Under the pieces are notes generated by a model, which did not search any database, was not told the DNA's origin, and saw only the letters and a list, made by a program, of their open reading frames with translations. Of a stretch of 32,199 nucleotides of DNA, positions 7,621-15,530 are shown piece after piece. Location: the NCBI GenBank assembly GCA_027023475.1, contig JALVVJ010000135.1:1-32199 (forward strand), given 5' to 3'. A program made the translations under genes and the position numbers. Each line of letters starts with the position of its first letter. Positions within the stretch are counted from its first letter, which is position 1. The DNA is from Flavobacteriales bacterium (GTDB lineage Bacteria > Bacteroidota > Bacteroidia > Flavobacteriales > Flavobacteriaceae).

Positions 7621-8826
7621 ATGAAAAAAGCTTTGAAAACCCTGGTGATGATCCTGGTGAAAATCACCTTGATTTCCGCCGCTTTGATATTGTTTTTCAG
7701 CATGATGGCTGGCATGTATTACAAAAGTGCGCCCACCAAAATACGCATGGCCGTGCTCGATCTGGACCAAAGCGCCCTCAGCCGGTCGATTATTCACAAT
7801 ATCAAGGCCTCGCAATATTTTGACCTAACACGCCAAGCCACGGATTATTTGGAATTGCAACGGCTGGTGGACAAAGGCGAAGTGGATGTGGGCGTGATGA
7901 TTCCGCCCAATGCCTACAAGGATGTGCTCAACAGGCGCAACGTCAATATCCTGGAACTGATCAACGGAACGGCCAATCCCATCGTGCCCAAACTCTCGTT
8001 GATGATGCTCAACAAAATCATCCTGACCATGGACATGCAAATGATGAAAAAAATGCGCGTGGAAGAACTGGGCACCGTGCCCAACGTTCGCCATATGCCC
8101 AAACCACCGCTTACGGTGAGCGAACGCGTGGTTTTTAACCCCGCTTTGTCCATGGAACCATCCTTGCTCCCGGCTTTTATGGGCTTGGCCATGCAAATCG
8201 TATCCATGCTCATTGTCATGTTCGGTTTGTTTGCGGCCTTCAAGCAATTCAAACAAAAATATCCCACGCTAACCCAAATCCGTCAATTGCCGCCCAAGGC
8301 CTTGATACCGCCTTACATTATCTCGTGGATCATTGTTTCCACGGCCATATCGGTGGCCTTTTTTACCACCATGCAACTTTTCGGCATACACTACGACCAT
8401 CATGCCCTTTGGAATACGGTTTTTGCCATTTCCATGCTGGTGTTGGCTATGGAAACCATATCTTACTTTTTGGTGCTTAACATAAAAAACGGTGCCGTTA
8501 TGGCCGCGCTAATCACCCTGATTGTCATGCCGGCCTATATGTATTCGGGCTTTTTGATTCCCGAAGAGCAAATGGCGTCCGTGCCCAACATGATTGGCAA
8601 TGCTTTTCCGCTACGTCATTATTTGAAGGTTTTGTATGCCGTGTTCAATCGCCACCAGCATTTGTATGTGGTCAAAGACCAGGTGGTCATTCTTTGGAAA
8701 TTTATCCTCGGATTTTTGACCCTGGCCATCATTTCCATTTTGTTCGGCCAATGGGAACGCAAACGTAAAATCAAAAAGTGGAAACAACTTCAAGCTCAAT
8801 CCAATGAAAACGAATCAAATCAATAA
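7621..8826 (+). CDS. ABC-2 type transporter permease
   Basis: 401 residues with the ABC2_membrane_3 layout: one N-terminal transmembrane helix (about 8-30), a large periplasmic domain (VLDLDQSALSRSIIHNI, VDKGEVDVGVMIPPNAYKD), then five or so helices from residue 175 on, ending in a basic tail QWERKRKIKKWKQLQ. This corresponds to the YhhJ/YbhS/YbhR permease type that exports drugs or other amphipathic compounds with a HlyD adaptor and TolC. No ATP-binding subunit gene lies in the operon or elsewhere in the window, so the energising ATPase must come from another locus or the system works differently. Its start follows the adaptor's stop by four bases. Confidence 0.88.
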   Translation: MKKALKTLVMILVKITLISAALILFFSMMAGMYYKSAPTKIRMAVLDLDQSALSRSIIHNIKASQYFDLTRQATDYLELQRLVDKGEVDVGVMIPPNAYKDVLNRRNVNILELINGTANPIVPKLSLMMLNKIILTMDMQMMKKMRVEELGTVPNVRHMPKPPLTVSERVVFNPALSMEPSLLPAFMGLAMQIVSMLIVMFGLFAAFKQFKQKYPTLTQIRQLPPKALIPPYIISWIIVSTAISVAFFTTMQLFGIHYDHHALWNTVFAISMLVLAMETISYFLVLNIKNGAVMAALITLIVMPAYMYSGFLIPEEQMASVPNMIGNAFPLRHYLKVLYAVFNRHQHLYVVKDQVVILWKFILGFLTLAIISILFGQWERKRKIKKWKQLQAQSNENESNQ

Positions 8827-8830
8827 GCCG

Positions 8831-10201
8831 ATGAGAACGTTGTTATATACCATAACGCTACTGTTTTTTTGGATGATGACGGGCCCTTCGTTGCTTGCCC
8901 AACAAAAAATCAACCTCAAACAGGCCATCCAAATGGCCCTTGACAACAATCCCGGCATCAAGGCCAAACAAAGCCAAATCAAACAGGCCCAGGCCAAGAA
9001 CAAACAGGTCAAATCCAGTTTCTTGCCCCAAGTGGGTATTTTGTCCAAATACCTTTACACCAACAATTTGCCTAATTTTTATCCCCTTTTGGGCAAAGAC
9101 ATTCCGGTAATGGATGCCGGTGGCCAAACCGGCGAACACGTAACCCTGCATCCTATGGCGCCCTATCCCGATTTGAGCGGCGATGTGCTGACCATGGATT
9201 TGAATGCCGTTTATCCGATCTACACCGGCCACAAGCGCGAAAACGCCCTCAAACTCACCGAACAACTCCAAAAGGCCTACGCCAAAAACATGGACGACAG
9301 CAAGGCCTTGCTGAGCTACAAGGTCAAGCAGGCCTACTACAATTATTTGATGATCAATGCCGTAATCAAGGTTTACGAAGATGTTTTAAAACAACTGAAC
9401 GATCATTTGGCCATGGCCCGGGCGGCCTACAAGGAAGGCCTTCGCTCCGAATTCGATGTGATCAGCTTTGAAAGCAAAATCGAAGAGTTCAAAGCCAAAA
9501 TCATCGACATGAAGGGCAAACGCGAAGTGGTGGCCACGGCCTTTTCCAAACTCATCGGGCTGCCCGACGGCCAAACGGCCGAATTTACGGGCAATATCAA
9601 TGACTTTTTCCGGCAAGAACAGGCCGGCAATGTGGCCATCGACCAACTGTATAACGGTAATCACAAGCTGGCCTTTCTGTCCGATATGCAGCAGGTGCTG
9701 CACTATAAAAAGGCCATGCAAAAGGCCGCCAAATTACCTGTGGTGTTTGCCTTCGGCAACTATCACATCTATCACGGCAAGGACTTTCCGCCTTTCAACC
9801 AAACCTGGCGTAACGGTTATGCCGTAGGTCTGGGACTCAAAATCAAGCTTTTCGACGGCAATAATTCCCGTTATCAAATGGACGAAATCACGGCCAAACA
9901 AGAGGAATTGGAAAACTACAAAGCCGGTTTGAAACTTAAACTGGACATTGCTTACCGGAAAACCTTGGAAACCATTAATAGTTTGCTGGCCCAAAAACAA
10001 GCCCATGAAAAGCATCTCAAAGTGGCCGAAAAAGCTTACGAAATTGCCAAAACCGCCTACAAAAACGGTGTGATCACCAATGTTCAACTCAATGGCGCCC
10101 ACTTGCAATTGAGCAAAATCCAAGTGCAAATCCTCAAAATCGAAAAAGACATCCTGACCCAAAAGGCCTACCTCAAATATTTGGCCGGTCAAATATTTTA
10201 A
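8831..10201 (+). CDS. TolC family outer-membrane efflux channel
   Basis: 456 residues from the ATG at 8831. I prefer this start because it lies 4 bases after the permease stop, the same gap as the preceding junction, and begins the signal peptide directly (MRTLLYTITLLFFWMMTGPSLLAQ). The ATG at 8804, inside the permease gene, would add nine residues. The mature part begins QKINLKQAIQMALDNNPGIKAKQSQIKQA and contains the two repeated halves of TolC with long alpha-hairpins (for example YEIAKTAYKNGVITNVQLNGA). It forms the outer-membrane exit duct for the adaptor and permease encoded just upstream. Confidence 0.92.
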   Translation: MRTLLYTITLLFFWMMTGPSLLAQQKINLKQAIQMALDNNPGIKAKQSQIKQAQAKNKQVKSSFLPQVGILSKYLYTNNLPNFYPLLGKDIPVMDAGGQTGEHVTLHPMAPYPDLSGDVLTMDLNAVYPIYTGHKRENALKLTEQLQKAYAKNMDDSKALLSYKVKQAYYNYLMINAVIKVYEDVLKQLNDHLAMARAAYKEGLRSEFDVISFESKIEEFKAKIIDMKGKREVVATAFSKLIGLPDGQTAEFTGNINDFFRQEQAGNVAIDQLYNGNHKLAFLSDMQQVLHYKKAMQKAAKLPVVFAFGNYHIYHGKDFPPFNQTWRNGYAVGLGLKIKLFDGNNSRYQMDEITAKQEELENYKAGLKLKLDIAYRKTLETINSLLAQKQAHEKHLKVAEKAYEIAKTAYKNGVITNVQLNGAHLQLSKIQVQILKIEKDILTQKAYLKYLAGQIF

Positions 10202-10234
10202 ACCCGGAATTTTAACCCAAAAAAAATATCCACC

Positions 10235-10606
10235 ATGGAAGATCAAACCAAAAAAATCGAACAAATCCTGGCCACCATGACCCAGGAAATCGGCGAAGTG
10301 CCCGAGTTGATGTTCCATCTGTCGGAACTTAAACCCGAAATGCTTTTCGAACACGTTGCCAACAAAAAATTTGCCTTTGGCGGTGAACATATTCCGCCCA
10401 AATACAAAATCCTGATGAGTTTGGCTATGGCGGCAGCCATGGGTATGGAAACCTGCATCAATACCTACACCAAGTTGGCCTTGCGCAAAGGTATTTCGGC
10501 CGGTGAAATCCTGGAAACGCTTCAATTGGCCCGCTACGTCAAAGGCGCTTCGGTGATGGCCGCCTCCAAGCAAGCCATTAAGATGTTGCACGACCAAAAG
10601 GCCTGA
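10235..10606 (+). CDS. Carboxymuconolactone decarboxylase (CMD/AhpD-like) family protein
   Basis: 123 residues with the all-helical CMD fold pattern: PPKYKILMSLAMAAAMGMETCINTYTKLALRKGIS followed by EILETLQLARYVKGASVMAASKQA. In peroxidase-type members the active site is CxxC with a proton-relay histidine three residues on. Here only Cys74 is present (TCINTYT); the second cysteine and the histidine are replaced, so AhpD-type disulfide peroxidase activity is unlikely. It follows the TolC gene by 33 bases and precedes tetR, so it is probably in the same operon and may act on the exported or inducing compound. Substrate unknown. Confidence 0.85.
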   Translation: MEDQTKKIEQILATMTQEIGEVPELMFHLSELKPEMLFEHVANKKFAFGGEHIPPKYKILMSLAMAAAMGMETCINTYTKLALRKGISAGEILETLQLARYVKGASVMAASKQAIKMLHDQKA

Positions 10607-10612
10607 AATCCG

Positions 10613-10620
10613 TATTTTTG
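10613..10620 (+). promoter_or_regulatory. Possible internal promoter -7 box upstream of tetR
   Basis: TATTTTTG matches TAnnTTTG exactly and lies 18 bases before the tetR ATG at 10639. A -33 TTG occurs at 10585 with a rather long spacer of 25, so the case is moderate. It would let the repressor be made independently of the operon promoter. Confidence 0.4.
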
Positions 10621-10638
10621 GCATTGACAAGTGATGGA

Positions 10639-11226
10639 ATGAACCGGAAGACCACCCACGACCGCAAGGAAGAAATCAAACAAGCGGTGCTCAAAATCAT
10701 TAAGGAATCGGGCATCAAGGCCGTTTCCACCAAACGATTGGCCGCCGAAATCGGCTTGTCGGAAGGGGCTATTTTCCGGCATTTCGAGAAAAAAAGCGAC
10801 ATCATTCGTTCCATTGTGGACGATGTGGCCCAGGATTTGATAGGCAATTTGAAGGAAATTGCCGAAAGTGATTTGCCGCCCCGGGAAAAGTTGGAAAAAT
10901 ATTTGTGCACCACCATCAATTATTTGTTGGAAAACAACGGTATCACTATCCTTTTGCTTTCCGAGGCCACCTATAACAATGATAGTGGCATGCTGGACAA
11001 GTTACGGTATATTTTTAACGCCCAACGGCGTTATTTCGAGCAAATTATACGTCAGGGCATCGACCTGGGCATTTGGCGCCCCGACGTAAAACTCAACGAC
11101 GTATCTTTGCTCTACATGGGCATTCCCATCACGTTGAACACCAGTATTGTATTGGGAATCTATCCCTTCGACCGCAGGCATTTTTGCAAGGACATGATAG
11201 GGCAGATCGAGCGCTTGATTAGTTAA
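10639..11226 (+). CDS. TetR/AcrR family transcriptional repressor
   Basis: 195 residues from the ATG at 10639 (the TTG at 10618 lies inside the putative -7 box and is a poor start). The N-terminal helix-turn-helix is clear: AVSTKRLAAEIGLSEGAIFRHFEKKSDII at residues 29-57 (read in parts, AVSTKRLAAEIGLSEG then AIFRHFEKKSDI). The ligand-binding C-terminal region is helical and not further assignable. As last gene of the cluster, with a perfect 9+8+9 palindrome at the operon promoter, it is the likely local repressor of the efflux genes, released when the exported compound binds. Confidence 0.9.
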   Translation: MNRKTTHDRKEEIKQAVLKIIKESGIKAVSTKRLAAEIGLSEGAIFRHFEKKSDIIRSIVDDVAQDLIGNLKEIAESDLPPREKLEKYLCTTINYLLENNGITILLLSEATYNNDSGMLDKLRYIFNAQRRYFEQIIRQGIDLGIWRPDVKLNDVSLLYMGIPITLNTSIVLGIYPFDRRHFCKDMIGQIERLIS

Positions 11227-11239
11227 AGTTTAGGTTTTT

Positions 11240-11482
11240 GGGCGCCCCGCCGCACACGTTCGTGGCGCCTACGGCGCATCGGCAGGCGCTTCGGGACGAC
11301 AGAGCGCCCTCCCGCCTGCCGCCACTCACGTGGCGCCGTCGGGCTGTCCGCTCGAATGCGGCTTGGGCCGCGGCGGTTTGCTAAGGGCCGGCTGCGGTGT
11401 CTCCTCGGTTCCTCGAAGCCTGCTCGCCGGCAGCAAACCATGCCGCGCCCCCACGCCGCATAACCGCTCCCATCCCTGGCGC
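11240..11482 (+). repeat. GC-rich dispersed repeat family 1, copy B (uninterrupted)
   Basis: About 210 bases from GGGCGCCCCGCCGCACACG are almost identical to 960-1169, then the block goes directly to the terminal box CCGCTCCCATCCCTGGCGC without the 164-bp insertion of copy A. It separates the efflux operon from the convergent sprE cluster. No gene is supported in it. Confidence 0.85.
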
Positions 11483-11519
11483 GGATAAGGTGTTTTTTGC
11501 GCAACCGGTCGTCTGATAA

Positions 11520-11885
11520 TTAATCCTTTATGGCCTGCACATTAAGCATCCACTCATAGAGCGTAAACCAAACATACAGCAGCATAAAACCCGCGGAAAA
11601 TCGAGCGGGATACTCAATATCACGAAACGATGCCCATAAGGCGAAAGCGCCTGCAAAGATGATTTTGAGCACGCTCCACACTAGGAACAAAAAGCCGGCA
11701 CGGCCGGGCTTGTAGCGTAACATTATCCATAAACTCAATAGGTAAAGCAAACTCCAAACCAGATGGAAAATCCATATCGAAGGCCAAGGAAATGGTGTCC
11801 GGCCGTGGCATACGAGCCACAAAATGCCGTAACCCGCCGCCGCCCACAAGGGCCACAAAAATGCTAACCGGAGCGTTTTTGCCAT
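11520..11885 (-). CDS. Small four-helix membrane protein next to atpZ (DUF6168-like)
   Basis: 121 residues with four hydrophobic helices: LRLAFLWPLWAAAGYGILWLV, WIFHLVWSLLYLLSLWIM, AGFLFLVWSVLKIIFAGAFALWA-like and FSAGFMLLYVWFTLYEW. It starts inside the 3' end of the AtpZ-like gene (22-base overlap). In flavobacteria a membrane protein of this size and position (DUF6168) lies between atpZ and atpB; I assign it on size, topology and neighbours, not on a diagnostic motif. Its role in F-ATPase assembly or ion supply is not known. atpB does not follow: repeat copy B and tetR occupy that place. Confidence 0.65.
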   Translation of the reverse strand: MAKTLRLAFLWPLWAAAGYGILWLVCHGRTPFPWPSIWIFHLVWSLLYLLSLWIMLRYKPGRAGFLFLVWSVLKIIFAGAFALWASFRDIEYPARFSAGFMLLYVWFTLYEWMLNVQAIKD

Positions 11886-12040
11886 CGAAAAATTTGTTTA
11901 AGCACCGAATAAAGAGCAATACCCACGCCGGCCAAACCCAATCCGGCCGTAAACCATGGCGTACGGGTGCCGTAATGTTCGTCCAAAAGGGAGCCCCCGT
12001 AAACAAAAACGCCGATGATGACCGCCATTTCGAACACCAT
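11864..12040 (-). CDS. atpZ: AtpZ/AtpI-like small membrane protein
   Basis: A 58-codon gene on the reverse strand from the ATG at 12040: MVFEMAVIIGVFVYGGSLLD, then a polar turn EHYGTRTPW, then a second helix FTAGLGLAGVGIALYSVLKQI and a basic end RWQKRSG. The two-helix hairpin with the glycine-rich first helix and LDEH-type loop is that of AtpZ/AtpI proteins, which help Mg2+ supply or c-ring assembly of F-ATPase. Family members usually start some 12 residues earlier; the frame is open back to 12085 right after the bactofilin stop (LKTAGKIAIFSSMVFEM), but with only CTG or similar codons, so a non-ATG start is possible. It overlaps the next gene by 22 bases. Confidence 0.65.
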   Translation of the reverse strand: MVFEMAVIIGVFVYGGSLLDEHYGTRTPWFTAGLGLAGVGIALYSVLKQIFRWQKRSG

Positions 12041-12085
12041 CGACGAAAAGATTGCTATTTTTCCTGCGGTTTTCAGGGAGCAATA

Positions 12086-12484
12086 TTATTTTGCCGGTGC
12101 CGGTGCCGGAGCGGTTTTACCCGTCTGCATTTCGCAAGTGGCATTGAACACGGCGCCCGGTTCTACCGACAATTTATTGGTCTTCACATTACCTTCGATG
12201 CGGGCGGTTTTTTTGATGCTCAGCAAATCCTTTACTTCCAATTCGCCTGTGATCACACCCAAAACTTCGGCTTGACCTACCTTAACAGTGCCGTTGAGCA
12301 CACCCTTTTCGCCCACCACCAATTTGCCGGTAGTAACCAGTGTACCTTCAAAACTCCCGTCGATGCGGAAATCTTCTTCGGAATGGATTTCACCGCTTAC
12401 CTTGGTGCTGATTCCCAGCCGGTTGGGTTGTTTGGATCCCGTTCCGTTGCCGCCGGTTGTTTTCTTCTCGTTTTTTGCGAACAT
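12086..12484 (-). CDS. Bactofilin (polymer-forming cytoskeletal protein)
   Basis: 132 residues. After a flexible polar N terminus (MFAKNEKKTTGGNGTGSK) comes the bactofilin core: ISTKVSGEIHSEEDFRIDG, GTLVTTGKLVVGEKGVL, KVGQAEVLGVITGELEVKD and KTARIEGNVKTNKLSVEPGA, a regular right-handed beta-helix with short hydrophobic turns. It ends in a low-complexity APAPAPAK tail. Bactofilins polymerise without nucleotide into filaments beneath the membrane. Gene order sprE - bactofilin - atpZ is common in flavobacteria. Its first 95 bases overlap the 3' end of sprE in another frame, which is unusually long. Confidence 0.9.
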   Translation of the reverse strand: MFAKNEKKTTGGNGTGSKQPNRLGISTKVSGEIHSEEDFRIDGSFEGTLVTTGKLVVGEKGVLNGTVKVGQAEVLGVITGELEVKDLLSIKKTARIEGNVKTNKLSVEPGAVFNATCEMQTGKTAPAPAPAK

Positions 12485-14969
12485 GGCCTGTGCTGTTTAT
12501 CTGTTTGGTTAATTGCAAATGTATGTAATTTCCGCGTGAAATGATAAAATGGGATGGCAAGGTGCAATGTTTTTCCCGCATTTTTTCCAGAATAAATTCG
12601 GCCGATGTGCGACTCAAAAAGTCGTGCACCACCACAAACCAAGTTCCGTCGTCGTATTGGTCGGTAAAGCTTTTGCGCGGTTTGGATTCGGTTTCGGTGT
12701 AAATGGCATTGAGGCATTTGTCCAACGAACGCACCGCGAGCGAATCACCCCGTGCCACACGAAAAACCAGGAAAAACGGAAACTGTTCGGGATGTTCGGG
12801 CCCGTAGCGGTTTTTGAGCATTTCCAATTTTTTGCGTTCGCTTTCCGCCTGCTTGGCATACGGGCTTCCGGCAAAGGTTTTTTCCACCTTTTTCAGCGTT
12901 TGAATGTAAGCGTCAATCCCGTCGGTTTTGCCCGAAATACGTGCCAGCAACAAATAGAGTTTCGCCCGCTCGGGATGATTGGCATAGCGATTGATCAAGC
13001 TGTCGGTCAACCGGCGGGCCCGGGTCCATTCGCCCGATTGAAACAAATCGTAGGCCTGCATAAAATCGGCATAAAACTGCTTGGACGAACTGTCCGAAAA
13101 ACTTTCGGGATGCAGAATGTATTGCGTGTAGGGGCTTTCGGGATAGTTTTTACGTAGCAAGGCCGCATAACGTTCGGCCTCATCCTCTTTGTGTTCCCGT
13201 TTGGCGATTTTGTAGAGCAAATACCAGGCGCGGCTGCGCATTTCGTCATCGGGCCGGGCATCCAAAACCTTTTGCAGGTGAGCACGGGCCAACCCGTATT
13301 CCTTTAATTTGTCATCGGCATAGTTGAGACCCAAATACAAATGCGCTTGCAGGATTTGATGCCGGAGCGAATCGCGCTGTGCTTCGGTGCGCGGTATTTG
13401 GCGCAGGTAATATTCGGGCGAGTATTTGTCGGGCAGTTCTTGTTTTGCCGTTTGTTCCCCGGCCTTTACCTGTTCGCCGGATGGCTCTTCTTTGACTTCT
13501 TCCTCCGAAAAATGGCCGTATTTGTTGGTCAGGCGCCAAAGGTCTTCCAGGCGGCGGTCGCCCCATTGTTGGCGGAATTGCTCCTTGCCGGTGGCCACTT
13601 GCTTTTGGTTGTAGAAATAAAAATTTCCCGCCGATTCGCCTTCACCTTGTTGTTCGGCTTGCATACGTTTGCGTGCGCGGGCGGCTTCTTCGGCTTGCAG
13701 GCGGCGGATATAGGCCAATATGCGCCGGCGTTGTTCGGCCGTGTCCAAACGCGAAAGGGCGATCAAACTGTCGTTGCGCCGGATGAGTTTTTCCCAATGC
13801 ACGATTTGGTCGATGCTGCGCCGTCGTTGGCCGATAAGCAAATATTCCAATTTGTTCTTATCGGTAACACTCAGCAAACTGTCCAAATAGGCACCTGCAT
13901 TCACATAATCGGAACGATCCCAATAAATGTCGGCCAATTTGGAGTAAGCCAAGCGTTGCAAACTTTTCACCGGCGAAGCCGTGGCTTGACCGTAATGTTT
14001 GACGGCCAAGGCCGTGTCGCCGCGGGTTTCGTAAAGCTCACCCAGCCGGAAATGAATGTCGGGATAGTAGCGGTGGAAATAATAATTTTTGAAATAACTG
14101 TTGAGTCGCTTGATGTATTTGGGTTGTAGTGCGGTGTCTTCGCGCGTAAGGTGCATACGATACCACAGGGTTTTGAGGTAAAAATATTCCGGGTCGCGGC
14201 GTTTGAGTATCAGGTCGGTCATAGCCACGGCCGAATCTTTGCGGCCCAGTTTTTCCCACACCTGTGCGGCTTTGTAGGCCAGCCGGATTTTGAGCCGTCG
14301 CGAACGGGCGGCACGGGCGGCGCGACTGAGCCAAACCCCTACGTGTTCTTCCAAGGTGTCGCCCCGCATGCTTTCGCTCATAAAGGCATAGGCCAGGGCG
14401 CGGGTGTCGGACCGCTTGGGTTCGGCGTTGATCACGGCGGCCAATTCGCGGCGTGCCAAACTTTTTTGACCCATACGAAGGCGGGTTTTGGCGCGCCATA
14501 GCCGTAGTTCGTTGCGAAGGTCGCTGTCGTAAAAATTGGTCAAGGCGTAGTTAAAGGCGTCCAGCGCGGCCAAATAACGTTGGTCGTAATAGCGCCCTTG
14601 GCCCAGCAGCAGGAAGGCGCGGTCCATTTCCCGGTTGTATTCCACGCCGCGGTATTCGATGCTGTGTTTTTGCACGGCTTTGGCGGCTTTTTCTTCGGCT
14701 TTTTGGATGTCTTGTGAACGCGACTGGCCCGGCGCCAGCACTTTGTCATCGAATTGGATGCCTTCGAGCGGAAATTCGCGGTAAAAATCTTCCTCGGCCT
14801 TGCGGCGCAGTTCGTCCACGCCTTTTTGCAGGGCTTCATTACCGTTGAAAAGCACGTTGTAACGGGCCGTCAAGGCGTGGTAATTGTTGGAAAGCACCGA
14901 GGGTTTACGGGTGGAGCAAGCGCCCGTCAAAAGAATCAAGGCCGGAACAAGGAAAATTATTCGCTTCAT
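12390..14969 (-). CDS. sprE: TPR lipoprotein SprE/PorW of the type IX secretion system
   Basis: 859 residues. Signal peptide MKRIIFLVPALILLTGAC with lipid cysteine 18, then STRKPSVLSNNYHALTARYN and NVLFNGNEALQKGVDEL, the characteristic start of SprE/PorW. Many tetratricopeptide-like helical pairs follow (AFLLLGQGRYYDQRYLAALDAF, YETRGDTALAVKHYGQA, AHLYLGLNYADDKLKEYGLA). SprE/PorW is an outer-membrane-associated lipoprotein needed for type IX protein secretion and gliding, thought to link the PorKN ring to the translocon. The conserved end is about HFIISRGNYIHLQLTKQI; a further 35-residue basic tail (HVRKKREENNRRQRN) is read out of frame through the bactofilin start. That tail is atypical and could reflect a shifted stop. 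Confidence 0.85.
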   Translation of the reverse strand: MKRIIFLVPALILLTGACSTRKPSVLSNNYHALTARYNVLFNGNEALQKGVDELRRKAEEDFYREFPLEGIQFDDKVLAPGQSRSQDIQKAEEKAAKAVQKHSIEYRGVEYNREMDRAFLLLGQGRYYDQRYLAALDAFNYALTNFYDSDLRNELRLWRAKTRLRMGQKSLARRELAAVINAEPKRSDTRALAYAFMSESMRGDTLEEHVGVWLSRAARAARSRRLKIRLAYKAAQVWEKLGRKDSAVAMTDLILKRRDPEYFYLKTLWYRMHLTREDTALQPKYIKRLNSYFKNYYFHRYYPDIHFRLGELYETRGDTALAVKHYGQATASPVKSLQRLAYSKLADIYWDRSDYVNAGAYLDSLLSVTDKNKLEYLLIGQRRRSIDQIVHWEKLIRRNDSLIALSRLDTAEQRRRILAYIRRLQAEEAARARKRMQAEQQGEGESAGNFYFYNQKQVATGKEQFRQQWGDRRLEDLWRLTNKYGHFSEEEVKEEPSGEQVKAGEQTAKQELPDKYSPEYYLRQIPRTEAQRDSLRHQILQAHLYLGLNYADDKLKEYGLARAHLQKVLDARPDDEMRSRAWYLLYKIAKREHKEDEAERYAALLRKNYPESPYTQYILHPESFSDSSSKQFYADFMQAYDLFQSGEWTRARRLTDSLINRYANHPERAKLYLLLARISGKTDGIDAYIQTLKKVEKTFAGSPYAKQAESERKKLEMLKNRYGPEHPEQFPFFLVFRVARGDSLAVRSLDKCLNAIYTETESKPRKSFTDQYDDGTWFVVVHDFLSRTSAEFILEKMREKHCTLPSHFIISRGNYIHLQLTKQINSTGHVRKKREENNRRQRNGIQTTQPAGNQHQGKR

Positions 14970-15044
14970 ACGCGCGGCTATGTGGCAATAACGTTTTGCG
15001 GTTCAATTTAGTATTTTTCGGGCAAACGGATTTTTTTGTTTTTT

Positions 15045-15406
15045 GGGCGCCCCGGCGCCCGGTTTCGGGGTCCCGCCGGCGGGCGAACGCCCGCGGCGGC
15101 CGGCCGGAAGTAAGTTCTTGTTAATATAACGACATTCGTCCCGTTCCGGCTGCCCGGCGCCTACGGCGCCGCGGCGGGGTATCGTCCGTTGCTTCAAGCG
15201 GCGGAGCGCTTTCGCACCGGCCGGCCCGAAATCCGGCGCCGTCGGGCTGTCCGCTCCAATGCGGCTTGGGCAGTGCCGTGGTTTTGCGCGGGCTGCGCCT
15301 ACGCTTGCTCGCGCCCGCCCGTGCGTGGGGCTTCCTTCGGTCGCCTCCGCCGGGCGGAAAACCATCGGCCTGCCCTGCACCGCATAACCGCTCCCATCCC
15401 TGGCGC
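15045..15406 (+). repeat. GC-rich dispersed repeat family 1, copy C (divergent)
   Basis: It begins GGGCGCCCCGGCGCCCGG, contains GGGCTGTCCGCTC..AATGCGGCTTGGGC near 15246-15273 and ends with CCGCTCCCATCCCTGGCGC at 15406. The interior differs from copies A and B, and includes a GGCCGGAAGTAA segment shared with 5587. It fills the space between sprE and the thioredoxin-like gene; no gene is supported in it. Confidence 0.8.
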
Positions 15407-15480
15407 GTTTTTCTTGCCGCAAACATATCCGTGTTGAAAGAAAAAGAAAGTTTCGCCTGCCGGTTTGCGGAACCAATGAA

Positions 15481-15509
15481 CTTGCATCGTCCGTTTTTTT
15501 CTATCTTTG
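15481..15509 (+). promoter_or_regulatory. Promoter of the thioredoxin-like gene
   Basis: CTTG (15481-15484), a 17-base spacer and TATCTTTG (15502-15509) fit the Bacteroidota consensus, 21 bases before the ATG at 15531. Confidence 0.6.
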
Positions 15510-15530
15510 CGCTTTAAAAAATCAAGCCCG

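Noticed and set aside
9734-10630. Antisense open frame of 298 codons
   Set aside because: Shadow of the TolC and CMD genes; same composition artefact.
11792-12544. Plus-strand open frame of 250 codons
   Set aside because: Opposite to atpZ-like, bactofilin and sprE genes, which have clear family matches.
13341-14129. Plus-strand open frame of 262 codons within sprE
   Set aside because: Antisense shadow of a gene with strong family signature.
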